Shown here piece after piece: positions 47,056 through 55,726 of a stretch of DNA of 64,000 nt. The stretch covers positions 35,861 through 99,860 of the forward strand of contig NZ_CAHJXQ010000010.1 in NCBI RefSeq assembly GCF_903645325.1, read 5' to 3'. The position numbers and the translations under genes are program-made. Position 1 is the first letter of the stretch. Each line of letters begins with the position of its first letter. Source of the DNA: Microbacterium tenebrionis. Lineage in GTDB: Bacteria > Actinomycetota > Actinomycetes > Actinomycetales > Microbacteriaceae. Below the pieces are notes generated by a model that did not search any database, was not told the origin of the DNA, and saw nothing but the letters and a program-made list of their open reading frames with translations.

Positions 47056-47418
47056 ATGGCAGCGAAAGACGACTTCGGACGAGCCGGTGAGGACCGTGCC
47101 GCACTCCATCTGAGCACGCACGGCTATCGCGTGCTCGACCGCAACTGGCGGTGCTCCCAGGGCGAGATCGACATCGTGGCGGAGACCGCAGGAACGATCT
47201 GCGTCGTCGAAGTCAAGACTCGGCGCAGCATCGCGTTCGGCCACCCCTTCGATGCCGTCGACGACCGCAAGCGCGAGCGGCTGTGGCGGCTCGGGTACGC
47301 CTGGTGCCGGACGCACCCCGAGTTGGCCGGGAACCGGATGCTGCGGCTCGAGGTCATCGGCATCGTCGGTCCCGACCCGGTGGACGCGGTGCTCGAGCAC
47401 CTGATGGATCTGCGATGA
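47056..47418 (+). CDS. YraN family endonuclease-like protein (UPF0102)
   Basis: A 120-residue member of the YraN family, with the restriction-endonuclease-like core: E37 and D39 in GEIDIVAE, then E52 and K54 in VVEVKTR. Family members may act on DNA during uptake or recombination, but their substrate is not established. Gene order with comM and dprA supports a natural-transformation or recombination link. The stop overlaps the comM ATG. Confidence 0.93.
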   Translation: MAAKDDFGRAGEDRAALHLSTHGYRVLDRNWRCSQGEIDIVAETAGTICVVEVKTRRSIAFGHPFDAVDDRKRERLWRLGYAWCRTHPELAGNRMLRLEVIGIVGPDPVDAVLEHLMDLR

Positions 47419-48944
47419 AGACGGCGCGCACGTGGGCCGTGGCGCTCACCGGCGTCGACGGCCACCTCGTCGAGATCGAGGCGGACGTGTCGAATCAGAC
47501 GCCGGGGTTCAAGATCGTCGGGCTGCCCGACAAGGCGCTGGGCGAGGCGGCGCAGCGCGTGCACAACGCGGTCACGAACGCGCAGCTCGAGCTCACTCGT
47601 CGCCGCCTCACCGTGAACCTCTCGCCCGCCAGCCTGCCCAAGCACGGCAGTGGATTCGACCTCGGCATCGCCGTCTCAGCGGTGGCGACGGGTGGAGTGC
47701 TGGATGCCGCATCCATCGCGCGGACCGTGCACATCGGCGAGCTCGGTCTCGACGGGCGGGTCAGGCCCGTCCCCGGCGTCCTGCCGGCTGTGTTCGCGGC
47801 GTCGAGGGCGGGCTTCGACCGGGTGATCGTGCCGCACGCCAATGAGGCGGAGGCGCGCCTGGTGCCGGGTATGCAGGTGCAGGCGGCCACCACGCTCGCC
47901 GAGGTCGCGATGTGGCACGGCGCCGATCTCGCGGTCGCCGAGGTAGAACCCGTCGGAGCCGAGATCTCGCCGGCGCCGGCGGCGGATCCGCTCGACCTCG
48001 CGGACGTCGTCGGACAGGAGGAGGCGGTCGAAGCTCTGATCGCCGCCGCGGCCGGTGGGCATCACCTGCTGATGAGCGGCCCGCCCGGCGCAGGCAAGAC
48101 GATGCTCGCGCGCCGGCTGCCCGGCATCCTGCCGCCGCTCACGCAGGAGGAGGCGCTCGAGGTCGCCGCCGTCCGTTCCCTCTCCGGAGCGGTCGTGAAC
48201 ACGCTCGACGACCTGCCGCCGCTGGAGGCGCCGCACCATTCGGCGTCGGTAGCGGCGCTCGTGGGCGGCGGATCGCGCGCCGTCCGTCCCGGCGCCATCG
48301 TGCGAGCGCATCGCGGCGTGCTGTTCCTCGATGAGGCGGCCGAGTTCTCGCGCGTGGCCCTGGACGCACTGCGGCAACCTCTCGAATCCGGGGCGATCGA
48401 GATCGATCGTGCAGGATTCCGCGCCCGGTTCCCCGCGCGCTTCCAGCTCGTGCTGGCGACCAACCCGTGCCCGTGCGGCAACTACGGCGTCCGCGGCGCG
48501 GAGTGCATCTGCCCGCCTGTGGCGATACGCCGGTACGGGGCACGTCTGTCCGGGCCGCTCCGGGACCGCATCGACATCGACCTCCAGGTCGCCCGCGTCG
48601 CGGCATCCAGGGCGACCTCGGTGGATCGAGCGGGCATCACCAGCGCACAGGCCGCCGCACAGGTGGCCGCAGCGCGTGGCCGAGCGGCCGAGCGATGGGC
48701 GGGGACGCCGTGGCGCCTGAACGCCGAGGTCGCCGGCGCATGGCTGCGCCAGGGCGACCGGAGGCTCGCTCCTGCTGTCCGGGCGCCGCTGGATCGTGCG
48801 CTCGAGCGCGGTCAGCTCACCCTGCGCGGCTACGACCGAGTGCTGCGTCTCGCCTGGACCATGGCGGACCTCGCCGGCGTGGATGCCCCGGGCGGCGACG
48901 AGCTCGGGCGGGCGCTGTTCCTGAAGAGAGGACTGATCGCATGA
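47415..48944 (+). CDS. ComM/YifB-family Mg-chelatase-like AAA ATPase
   Basis: A 509-residue AAA+ protein. The N-terminal part has the TPGFKIVGLPDKALGEA and NLSPASLPKHGSGFDLGIA motifs of ComM. The ATPase core has Walker A GPPGAGKTMLARRLPGILPP and Walker B GVLFLDEAAEFSR, followed by a Cys-rich NPCPCGNYGVRGAECICPP zinc-like stretch. ComM is a branch-migration helicase acting in transformation. Both ends overlap neighbours by four bases. Confidence 0.94.
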   Translation: MKTARTWAVALTGVDGHLVEIEADVSNQTPGFKIVGLPDKALGEAAQRVHNAVTNAQLELTRRRLTVNLSPASLPKHGSGFDLGIAVSAVATGGVLDAASIARTVHIGELGLDGRVRPVPGVLPAVFAASRAGFDRVIVPHANEAEARLVPGMQVQAATTLAEVAMWHGADLAVAEVEPVGAEISPAPAADPLDLADVVGQEEAVEALIAAAAGGHHLLMSGPPGAGKTMLARRLPGILPPLTQEEALEVAAVRSLSGAVVNTLDDLPPLEAPHHSASVAALVGGGSRAVRPGAIVRAHRGVLFLDEAAEFSRVALDALRQPLESGAIEIDRAGFRARFPARFQLVLATNPCPCGNYGVRGAECICPPVAIRRYGARLSGPLRDRIDIDLQVARVAASRATSVDRAGITSAQAAAQVAAARGRAAERWAGTPWRLNAEVAGAWLRQGDRRLAPAVRAPLDRALERGQLTLRGYDRVLRLAWTMADLAGVDAPGGDELGRALFLKRGLIA

Positions 48945-50098
48945 TCGATGCGCTGATGAACGACCGGGAGATCCGTCGCGCTGCGGAGAGCGCGCGGCCG
49001 GGCGACGAGCCCGCCCAGACGCTGGCGCGGGCCGCCTGGAGCGTGATCGCCGAACCGGGAGACGGTGTCGCAGGAGCTCTCATCGCCCAGTTGGGTGCGC
49101 CGGAGGCGCTGCGGTTCGGGCTGTCCGACGAGAGCTTCGGACTGGCGGAAAAGGCGGTGCACGACGGGCGGCGCCGGTGGATGCCGCGGGCGCATCCGCG
49201 CGCCGTCCGCGATGCCCTGCGGGGAGCTGCGGAGGTCGGCGCGCGGGTTCTGCTTCCGGGTGATGCGGATTGGCCGTCCGCCGTCGACGATCTCGGCGAC
49301 CATGCCCCGACAATGCTGTGGGTTCGCGGCGAGGCGTCGCATCTGGCCGCCACGAGTCGGGTCGCGATCGTCGGTGCCCGCGCCGCGACGGCGTACGGCG
49401 ACTCCGTCGCGGCGGAGCTCGCGGGCGATCTCGCGGCGGGCGGCACGATGGTGGTCTCCGGCGGAGCGTACGGGATCGACGGATCCGCGCACCGGGCATC
49501 GCTCGGCGCCGGGGGAGCGACCGTGGCGTTCCTCGCCGGCGGCGTCGATCGCGCATACCCGGCAGGCCACCAGCAGCTGTTCGAACGCATCCGCTCGTCC
49601 GGGGCGGTCCTCAGCGAGTTGCCGTGCGGTGCCGCTCCGACGAAGTTCCGGTTTCTGGCTCGCAACAGGCTCATCGCCGCCCTCGGCGCGGCGACGGTCG
49701 TCGTCGAGGCCGGGTGGCGCAGCGGCTCGCTCAACACCGCCGGACACGCCTCATCGCTCGGCCGGCCCCTCGGGGCCGTCCCCGGGCCCGTGACGAGCGC
49801 GGCGTCGGCCGGCTGCCACCGGCTCATGCGCGAGTACGACGCGGTGTGCGTCACCAATGCCGCCGAGGTCCGCGAGATGCTCGGGATCGACGCTGCGCCG
49901 ACTGCCGACACCGACAGGACGGACCCGGAGAAGATCCGGCTGCTCGACGCGTTGAGCACCCGTACGGCGCATCCGCCGGTCGAGCTCGCGCGTCTGTCCG
50001 GCCTGTCCGTCGAACGCACCCGCGCGCTGCTCGGGACGCTCAGCCTCGAAGGCACCGTGGAGCAGGAGGAGAACGGGTGGCGACGTGCGCGCACCTGA
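48941..50098 (+). CDS. dprA: DNA-processing protein DprA
   Basis: A 385-residue protein that binds incoming single-stranded DNA and loads RecA. The Rossmann-like core shows VAIVGARAATAYG, VVSGGAYGIDGSAHRASL, FLAGGVDRAYPAGHQQLF and ARNRLIAALGAATVVVEAG. An N-terminal SAM-like region (1-100) and a C-terminal winged-helix tail (about 330-385) flank it. It overlaps comM by four bases. It converges with the response regulator gene; 14 bases separate the stops. Confidence 0.95.
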   Translation: MIDALMNDREIRRAAESARPGDEPAQTLARAAWSVIAEPGDGVAGALIAQLGAPEALRFGLSDESFGLAEKAVHDGRRRWMPRAHPRAVRDALRGAAEVGARVLLPGDADWPSAVDDLGDHAPTMLWVRGEASHLAATSRVAIVGARAATAYGDSVAAELAGDLAAGGTMVVSGGAYGIDGSAHRASLGAGGATVAFLAGGVDRAYPAGHQQLFERIRSSGAVLSELPCGAAPTKFRFLARNRLIAALGAATVVVEAGWRSGSLNTAGHASSLGRPLGAVPGPVTSAASAGCHRLMREYDAVCVTNAAEVREMLGIDAAPTADTDRTDPEKIRLLDALSTRTAHPPVELARLSGLSVERTRALLGTLSLEGTVEQEENGWRRART

Positions 50099-50112
50099 TC
50101 AGCGGCGGGCGG

Positions 50113-50775
50113 TCAGCTCAGACGGTATCCGACCCCGCGGACGGTCTCGATCCGCTCGGCGCCGATCTTCTGCCGCAGATACCCGATGTACACGTCGGCG
50201 ACGTTCGAGCCGGGGTCGAAGTCGTAGCCCCACACTCGGCTCAGGAGTTGCTCGCGGCTCAGGACCTGCCCGGCATGCCGGATGAGCTCTTCCGCGAGCG
50301 CGAACTCACGTGCCGAGAGCTCCACGGCGTGATCGCCGACTCTGGCCCTGCGCGTGCGGATGTCGAGGTGCAGCTCCCCGTGCGACAGATCGCCCGTGGC
50401 GACCTGCTCCTCCCGGCGCATCCGGATCCGGATGCGGGCGAGCAGCTCGTCGAAGCGGAACGGCTTACCGAGGTAGTCGTCCGCGCCGCCCTCGAGCCCG
50501 GCGATCGTGTCATGCAGTTCGACCCTGGCCGTCAGCATGATCACCGGGAGCCTCGACCCCGAGCCCCGCAACCGCTCGAGCACCTCGAAGCCGTCGAACC
50601 CGGGAAGGTTCACGTCGAGCACGAGCAGGTCGAACTCGTCCGTCTGCGCGAGCTCCAGCGCGTCGGGCCCGGTCGCGGCGACCCGTGTCGCGAACCCCGC
50701 TGCGCGCAGTCCCTTCTCGATGAACCCCGAGATGCGCGGCTCGTCGTCGGCGATCAGAATGGATGCCACGGTCAT
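50113..50775 (-). CDS. OmpR/PhoB-family response regulator
   Basis: A 220-residue regulator. The receiver has D10 and D11 (ADDE), phospho-acceptor D54 in LLVLDVNLPG and K104 in LGKPF. The C-terminal winged helix has LSAREFALAEELIRH and a final DVYIGYLRQKIGAERIETVRGVGYRL segment. It lies downstream of its kinase with an ATGA overlap; regulator-first order is more usual. Two near-identical 16-base sequences near the kinase promoter and the 53.6-kb gene are candidate binding sites. Confidence 0.94.
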   Translation of the reverse strand: MTVASILIADDEPRISGFIEKGLRAAGFATRVAATGPDALELAQTDEFDLLVLDVNLPGFDGFEVLERLRGSGSRLPVIMLTARVELHDTIAGLEGGADDYLGKPFRFDELLARIRIRMRREEQVATGDLSHGELHLDIRTRRARVGDHAVELSAREFALAEELIRHAGQVLSREQLLSRVWGYDFDPGSNVADVYIGYLRQKIGAERIETVRGVGYRLS

Positions 50776-52304
50776 CGTCCCCCGGCACTCGAGGTCTCGT
50801 TGTCATGGGGGAGCGGCGGGCGAGGCGGGATCACCACGTCACCTGCCAGGTCCTGCGGCGGCAGCACCGCCGGGGGCGCGGGCACGCTGAGGATGAAGAG
50901 CGCTCCACCGCCGGGGGCGTCCTCGACGCGGACGGCCCCGTGATGCGCCCTGGTGATCACCTGCACGATGTGCAGACCCAGCCCGCTGCCGCTGCGGACC
51001 TGCGCCTCCGTGCCGCGCTGGAACCGCTCGAACACCTGCGACTTCGCCTCGTCAGCCACTCCGGGTCCGTGATCGCGCACCCACAGCTCCACCGTGTCGG
51101 CGACGGCCGCACTGCCCAGCGCGATCCTCCCGCCGCCGTGCGTCACGGCGTTCTGGGCGAGTTGGAGCATCGCCTGCGTGATCCGTGCCGGATCCAGCAT
51201 CGCCGTGCGTCCGGCGACGGGTCCGAGCGTCACGTTCGCACCGTCGATGCCCTGCGCCTTCCGCACGATCTGGGTCAGCAGCTCGGCGGCGTCGACGGGC
51301 TGGAGTTGCACCGGGCTCGGACCGTGCAGCGCGGCGGCCGAGGCGAGATCCTGCACCAGGCGTCCCATCCGCTCGAGCTCGTCGACGGCGAGGTCGCGGG
51401 TCTGCGTGGCGTCCTCCGCATCGGCGGGGTCCATCACCTCGAGATGCCCGCGCACGATCGTGATCGGCGTCTTCAGTTCATGGCCGACGTCGCTGAGCAG
51501 CTGCCGTTGCGATTCGAGCGCAGCGTCGATCCGATCAAGCATGTCGTTCATGGTCTCGGAGAGTTCCGCGACGTCGTCGTTCCCGTCGACGGGGAGCCGT
51601 TCGTTGAGGGACTGCGCCGAGATCCGTTCGGCGGTCTGACGCATCTGGCGCAGCGGCCGGAGCAGGCGGGTCGCGACGATCGATCCCGTCGCCGCGATGA
51701 CGATGAGGGCGATCGCCGAGGCCCACAGGAACATGACCGCCGAGTCGTTGATCTCGGCGAGCTCGGCCTCGAGGTCGTAGACGAGCACGAACACGACCTC
51801 GGCGGGATCGGGGGAGCCCTCCACGATGATGGGGGCCGCGAGATAGCGCCATGTCGAGCCGTCCTCGGCGTATGTGCCGATAAGCGGCTGCTCGCCGGAG
51901 AGAAGGCGATCGACATGGGCGGCGAACTCCGCGGCATCCTGCAGATCGAGGTCGAGCTGGATGCCGGGCACCGTGGTGATGACCCCCGCGGTCATGCCCA
52001 TGGCACCGGTGTTGTCGTCCGGGCTCATGCGCTGCACGACGGCGGCGAGTGCGGCCGACGACGAGGACCACGCGGCGCCCTCGTCCCCTTCGCCGACGAT
52101 GAAGCGGGCCGAGTCGAGGTTGTCGTGCAGGCGGGCGTCGACCTGTTCGAGGATCACCTGCCGCTCGACGAAGTACACTGACAGACCCACGGCGAGCGGC
52201 CCGACCGCCGCAACGAGCGTGATGGCGGCGACGATCCGGGTGCGCACCGAGATCGCCGGCCACCGCCGGCGGCGGCGCACGCTGCCGGCATCCGATTCGC
52301 TCAC
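50772..52304 (-). CDS. Membrane sensor histidine kinase
   Basis: A 510-residue kinase. TM1 lies near 22-46, an extracellular sensor of about 120 residues follows, and TM2 leads into HAMP (about 190-250). The phospho-acceptor is H275 in DVGHELKTPITI, with N box LAQNAVTHG and G boxes DHGPGV and GSGLGLHIV. The Pro-rich end repeats the string VIPPRPPLP found in CdsA. The GTG at 52304 is preferred: a GATACT box ends seven bases before it and the frame upstream would overlap the divergent kinase-fold gene. The signal sensed is unknown. Confidence 0.92.
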   Translation of the reverse strand: MSESDAGSVRRRRRWPAISVRTRIVAAITLVAAVGPLAVGLSVYFVERQVILEQVDARLHDNLDSARFIVGEGDEGAAWSSSSAALAAVVQRMSPDDNTGAMGMTAGVITTVPGIQLDLDLQDAAEFAAHVDRLLSGEQPLIGTYAEDGSTWRYLAAPIIVEGSPDPAEVVFVLVYDLEAELAEINDSAVMFLWASAIALIVIAATGSIVATRLLRPLRQMRQTAERISAQSLNERLPVDGNDDVAELSETMNDMLDRIDAALESQRQLLSDVGHELKTPITIVRGHLEVMDPADAEDATQTRDLAVDELERMGRLVQDLASAAALHGPSPVQLQPVDAAELLTQIVRKAQGIDGANVTLGPVAGRTAMLDPARITQAMLQLAQNAVTHGGGRIALGSAAVADTVELWVRDHGPGVADEAKSQVFERFQRGTEAQVRSGSGLGLHIVQVITRAHHGAVRVEDAPGGGALFILSVPAPPAVLPPQDLAGDVVIPPRPPLPHDNETSSAGGR

Positions 52305-52311
52305 AGCACCC

Positions 52312-52317
52312 AGTATC
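52312..52317 (-). promoter_or_regulatory. -10 box for the histidine kinase gene
   Basis: On the minus strand GATACT is followed by seven bases and the GTG at 52304. Confidence 0.5.
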
Positions 52318-52345
52318 CCGATCCGGGCGCGCCGACGTCGTTTCA

Positions 52346-52361
52346 CTAAGAGAGATCTCAT
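52346..52361. promoter_or_regulatory. Candidate response-regulator site, copy 1
   Basis: CTAAGAGAGATCTCAT lies between the divergent kinase and APH-fold genes, about 29 bases upstream of the kinase -10 box. It matches CTAAGAACGCTCTCAT at 53496-53511 at 13 of 16 positions. It contains the perfect palindrome GAGATCTC. Confidence 0.45.
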
Positions 52362-52395
52362 CCGCCCGGCGCCCGCGACGTGCTTCGATCGAAGG

Positions 52396-53499
52396 ATGGG
52401 AAAGCCGGACTCAGACGTGTCGATGCTCGCATCCGCGCTCGCGGTCCCCGCCGACACGATCGGGTTCCACTCCCGCGAGCCGCTCGGCGCGGGCTCGGTG
52501 ACCGGACTCCAGGTCGCTGACGAGCCGGCGCCGTACTACGTCGACACCTCCGGGCTCGAGGTCCCCGCCGAGACGGGGCTGCGCTCGAGCGAGGACGCGG
52601 GAGCAGTGCGCATCTGGCAGCACCCCGCCGACCCGCACCTTCCCGCGCTCGCACCCGTCGCGTTCGACTCGGCCGCGCAGACCCTGCTGGCTCGGCTGGG
52701 GATCCACACGGACGCGCGGCCCGAGATCGTCGCCTACCGGCCCGGGCGGCGGGCGGTCCTGCGTATCGGCTCGGGTGCGGCGCGGGTCTGGCTGAAGGTG
52801 GTCAGACCATCGCGCGTGGACCGGATCGTCCGCGCGCACGCCGCTGCGGAGAGGAGCGGGTTGCCCGTGCCGCCTCTGCACGCGTGGTCGGGCGACGGAT
52901 TGATCGTCATGGCGCAGGCGTCCGGCACCCCCGCGCAGGACGTGGAGTGGGACCCCGCCGATCTCATCGACCGGGTCGAGCACCTGCGCGCGCTTCTCGC
53001 GCAAGTGGAGTGGACGCACGCGGCCCCCGGGATCGCGGCGCGTCTGGACTGGTACGCCGAACGCGCGGATGACGGGACCCAGGCGCTCCTGACTGCCGCA
53101 CGAGGCCTGATCGAGTCCGAGCAGGCGGCGGCGCCGGCAGTGGTCCACGGAGATCTGCACTTCGGGCAGCTGTTTCTCGACGCGGGCCTCATCAGCGGCA
53201 TGATCGACATCGACACGCTCGCGGTCGGCGACCCGGCGGAGGATCCCGCCGCCTTCCTCTCGCACGCGACCGCGAGCGCCCTCCTCACACGCGGTCCGGC
53301 GCAGTCGCGGGCATGGGAGCTCGCCGATCTCGCCGCGGAACGCTGGGGCACCGCGCGCGTGCGCGGCCTCGTTGTGGTCCATCTCGCCGGACACATCATC
53401 TCCGCTGCCGAACGCGGCGACCAGGCGTACGCGAGGGGCTTGACCGCCGCGGCCTCCGCGATCGTGAACGGTGGCCGTCCGTCGGCTCCACACGGCTAA
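52396..53499 (+). CDS. Aminoglycoside phosphotransferase (APH)-fold kinase
   Basis: A 367-residue protein with the APH/choline-kinase fold. The catalytic loop VVHGDLHFGQLFLDA holds D253, and the metal motif is MIDIDTLAVGDPAEDPAAF. A KVVRPSRVDRIVRAHAAAERSG segment carries the nucleotide-binding Lys. Despite the family name, most such chromosomal genes phosphorylate small molecules of unknown identity. The ATG at 52396 has a TTCGAT box six bases upstream and no ribosome site. Divergent from the histidine kinase. Confidence 0.85.
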   Translation: MGKPDSDVSMLASALAVPADTIGFHSREPLGAGSVTGLQVADEPAPYYVDTSGLEVPAETGLRSSEDAGAVRIWQHPADPHLPALAPVAFDSAAQTLLARLGIHTDARPEIVAYRPGRRAVLRIGSGAARVWLKVVRPSRVDRIVRAHAAAERSGLPVPPLHAWSGDGLIVMAQASGTPAQDVEWDPADLIDRVEHLRALLAQVEWTHAAPGIAARLDWYAERADDGTQALLTAARGLIESEQAAAPAVVHGDLHFGQLFLDAGLISGMIDIDTLAVGDPAEDPAAFLSHATASALLTRGPAQSRAWELADLAAERWGTARVRGLVVVHLAGHIISAAERGDQAYARGLTAAASAIVNGGRPSAPHG

Positions 53500-53534
53500 G
53501 AACGCTCTCATGGACGGTTTCGAATGCCCTTAGC
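53495..53534. promoter_or_regulatory. Candidate response-regulator site, copy 2, with flanking palindrome
   Basis: CTAAGAACGCTCTCAT (53496-53511) resembles the element near the kinase promoter, and GCTAAG (53495-53500) faces CTTAGC (53529-53534). It lies 66 bases before the exported Pro/Ala/Ser-rich protein gene. Confidence 0.45.
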
Positions 53535-53599
53535 GGCGACGCGGACGATGGATACATCCTCACCGAAGCCGCGACGCCGGCGCACAGACAGGAGATGAC

Positions 53600-54029
53600 A
53601 TGAACAGCAAGAAGTGGATCGTCTACGGCATCACCGGACTCGCAGGTCTCGGGGTCGTCGCCGGCGGCAGCGCCGCCGCAGCGGAAACGATGGACCTCAG
53701 GACCACCGACGGCACCGTCGTTCCCGGAGGGGCGATCACCAACAGCGGCGGCGTCCTCACCGGCAAGGCGATCCAGATGCGCGAGACGAACTCGTCGGTG
53801 ACGGTCGTGAGCACCCCCTCGGCAGCCACGGTCCAGTCCGCGGCTACGCCGCAGTCGGCCCCCACGCCGCAGAGCGCGCCGACTCCGCAGAGCGCCCCAG
53901 CCCGCAGAGCGTCGCCAGCGCGCCGTCCGCCCCAGCACCGGCTCCCGCGCCCGCCCGGGCCCTGCTTCCGCCCCGAGCCCCGCTTCGGCTCCGAGCGCCG
54001 CGTCCGTCGCCAGCGCGGCATCCGACTGA
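53600..54029 (+). pseudogene. Exported Pro/Ala/Ser-rich protein gene with two apparent frameshifts
   Basis: The first 98 codons encode a short exported protein: a hydrophobic N-terminus (about residues 6-27), a small domain ([29 protein letters not shown] region) and three TPQSAP-like repeats. The repeat pattern then continues in two other frames. Restoring one C in the run at 53895-53898 and one in the run at 53954-53956 gives a single 143-codon frame ending at TGA 54027-54029, with a tail of PAPAPAP and [14 protein letters not shown]. As written, the frame instead runs on into xerC. Either sequencing errors or real mutations explain this. Confidence 0.75.
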
Positions 54030-54073
54030 ACAAAGCCTCCTACGGGTCGCCTCCCCAGCGATCCAGCCCCAGG

Positions 54074-54107
54074 CGCAGCCGCCCCGGTCCCACGCCGGGC
54101 GGCTGCG
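54074..54107 (+). terminator. GC-rich hairpin before xerC
   Basis: CGCAGCCGCCC (54074-54084) pairs with GGGCGGCTGCG (54097-54107) across a 12-base loop. It follows the restored stop of the Pro/Ala/Ser-rich gene and supports that stop; no U-run. Confidence 0.65.
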
Positions 54108-54145
54108 TGTCGGCGGGGCATCTGCGCCGGGCCTGCGGGACGCGG

Positions 54146-54151
54146 CAAGCT
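54146..54151 (+). promoter_or_regulatory. -10-like box for leaderless xerC
   Basis: CAAGCT ends six bases before the ATG at 54158, as before yraN. Confidence 0.4.
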
Positions 54152-54157
54152 GTATCC

Positions 54158-55060
54158 ATGGATCTTCCGTCCGCCGCAGACGCGTTCACGACGCACCTCG
54201 AGCAGGTGCGTCGCCTGTCCGCTGCGACGGTGCGCGCGTACCGTTCCGATCTGCGTGATCTGGCTGGCGCCGTCGGCGCGGTGCCACTGTGCGAGGTCGA
54301 CCTCGAAGCGCTCCGGGATTGGCTCTGGCGTGCCACGCAGCGCGGCGACGCCCGCTCGACGCTCGCGCGTCGTGCAGCAGCGGCACGCTCGTTCTTCGCC
54401 TGGGCGAAGGACGAGGAACTCATCGTCGTCGATCCGGCGCTGCGTCTGATCGCTCCCAAGCGCGGCCGGACGCTGCCGCCGGTGGCCTCGAAGGAAGGCC
54501 TGCGCGACATGCTCGACGAACGCGCCCGCAGCGCGGCGGGCGGCGATCCCGTCGCTCTGCGCGATCACGCGATGCTCGAACTGCTCTACGGCTCGGGGAT
54601 GCGGGTGTCCGAGCTGTGCGGGCTCGATGTGGACGACCTCGACCTCGACCGTGGCACGGCACGCGTGTGGGGCAAGGGCTCCAAGGAGCGCGTCGTCCCG
54701 TTCGGCACGCCCGCGGCCGCCGCGATCGGCGCGTACCTCACGCGGGGTCGTGCGGCGCTGATCGCGCGAGCCGCGACGACGTCTCCCGCCGTCTTCCTCG
54801 GCATCCGTGGCGGGCGGATCGGGCCGCGCGCCGTGTACGCGCTCGTCGCGGCCGCCCTGGGTCCGATCATCGGTTCGGATGCCGTCGGGCCGCACGCGCT
54901 GCGCCACTCCGCTGCCACCCACCTGCTCGACGGCGGTGCCGATCTGCGCGCGGTGCAGGAGATCCTCGGGCATGCGAGCCTGGGGACGACGCAGATCTAC
55001 ACGCACGTCTCGTCCGAGCGCCTCGCCGCGACCTATCGCCTGGCGCACCCGCGCGCCTGA
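54158..55060 (+). CDS. xerC: Tyrosine recombinase XerC
   Basis: A 300-residue site-specific recombinase acting with XerD at dif. The catalytic residues are all present: R149 ([10 protein letters not shown]), K173 (GKGSKER), H246 and R249 (HALRHS), H272 (LGHASLGTT) and nucleophile Y281 (QIYTHV). The N-terminal core-binding domain spans about 1-95. The ATG at 54158 gives the normal XerC N-terminus. The open frame extends 186 codons upstream only because of frame damage in the preceding gene. Chromosomal context, not phage. Confidence 0.96.
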   Translation: MDLPSAADAFTTHLEQVRRLSAATVRAYRSDLRDLAGAVGAVPLCEVDLEALRDWLWRATQRGDARSTLARRAAAARSFFAWAKDEELIVVDPALRLIAPKRGRTLPPVASKEGLRDMLDERARSAAGGDPVALRDHAMLELLYGSGMRVSELCGLDVDDLDLDRGTARVWGKGSKERVVPFGTPAAAAIGAYLTRGRAALIARAATTSPAVFLGIRGGRIGPRAVYALVAAALGPIIGSDAVGPHALRHSAATHLLDGGADLRAVQEILGHASLGTTQIYTHVSSERLAATYRLAHPRA

Positions 55061-55063
55061 CGC

Positions 55064-55615
55064 TCAGCGCGGAGGGGACGCGCAGCAGGGGAGCAGCACC
55101 GCGCGCGGAACCCCGCCGAACAGCAGCATCGGATTGATGTACACGTCGTTCAGGCGCACGCCGACGTGCAGCGTCCCCGCTGGCGCATGCCCGCCGACGG
55201 CGACCGTGCCGATCTCGTCACCGGCACGGACGACAGCACCCGGAGCGAGGTCGGACGCGAGCGGCTCGAACGTGCTCACATAGCCCTCGCCGTGATCGAT
55301 CGTCAGCAGGGGACGATCCACGACGACTCCGCGGAACGCGACGACGCCGTCCTCGGGCGCTGTGACCGTGGCACCCTGACCCGCTCGGATGTCGATGCCG
55401 CGGTGTCCTGGCCCGTAGTCGTGAGCGGGCGCGCGGAACGGTTCGACCACCTCACGCGCACCCGCCGTCGGCCACGACCACGCCGGAGCGGGCGACGGTG
55501 CGTCGGCTGCGAAGGCGGGCGGCGGCAGCGTCAGAAGCGCGGCGACGAGTGCCACGACGAGAGCGGGTCGCCGGGTCCGGCTCCGACGGCGTCGGCTGCG
55601 ATTCGATGTCGGCAT
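55064..55615 (-). CDS. M23-family peptidase-like protein, active site incomplete
   Basis: A 183-residue exported protein: Arg-rich n-region, hydrophobic core (about 17-30), PPPAFA cleavage region. The LytM fold shows H71 and D75 in PGHRGIDI. The later HxH motif reads T148-L149-H150, so its first His is replaced by Thr. In LytM that His is catalytic, so enzyme activity is doubtful; a role as an activator or binding protein, as for EnvC or NlpD, is possible. It converges with xerC, three bases apart. Confidence 0.88.
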   Translation of the reverse strand: MPTSNRSRRRRSRTRRPALVVALVAALLTLPPPAFAADAPSPAPAWSWPTAGAREVVEPFRAPAHDYGPGHRGIDIRAGQGATVTAPEDGVVAFRGVVVDRPLLTIDHGEGYVSTFEPLASDLAPGAVVRAGDEIGTVAVGGHAPAGTLHVGVRLNDVYINPMLLFGGVPRAVLLPCCASPPR

Positions 55616-55726
55616 CCGTCCATGATCCGACGTCGGCGCGCGCCCCGCCGGAGGGGTGGTCGCGAACCGTGAAGAACCCGTGGGAATCGGCGCCTGTGCA
55701 GCGCCGGTGGGAAGGCTCCGATCCTG

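Noticed and set aside
53600..55060. A single 486-residue recombinase with an exported N-terminus
   Set aside because: The N-terminal repeats change frame twice, a stop reappears when two C bases are restored, and a hairpin separates it from the ATG of a normal 300-residue XerC.
54158..55060. Phage or integron integrase
   Set aside because: Length, full catalytic set and position beside dprA, rpsB and tsf fit the housekeeping XerC; there are no phage genes or attachment repeats.
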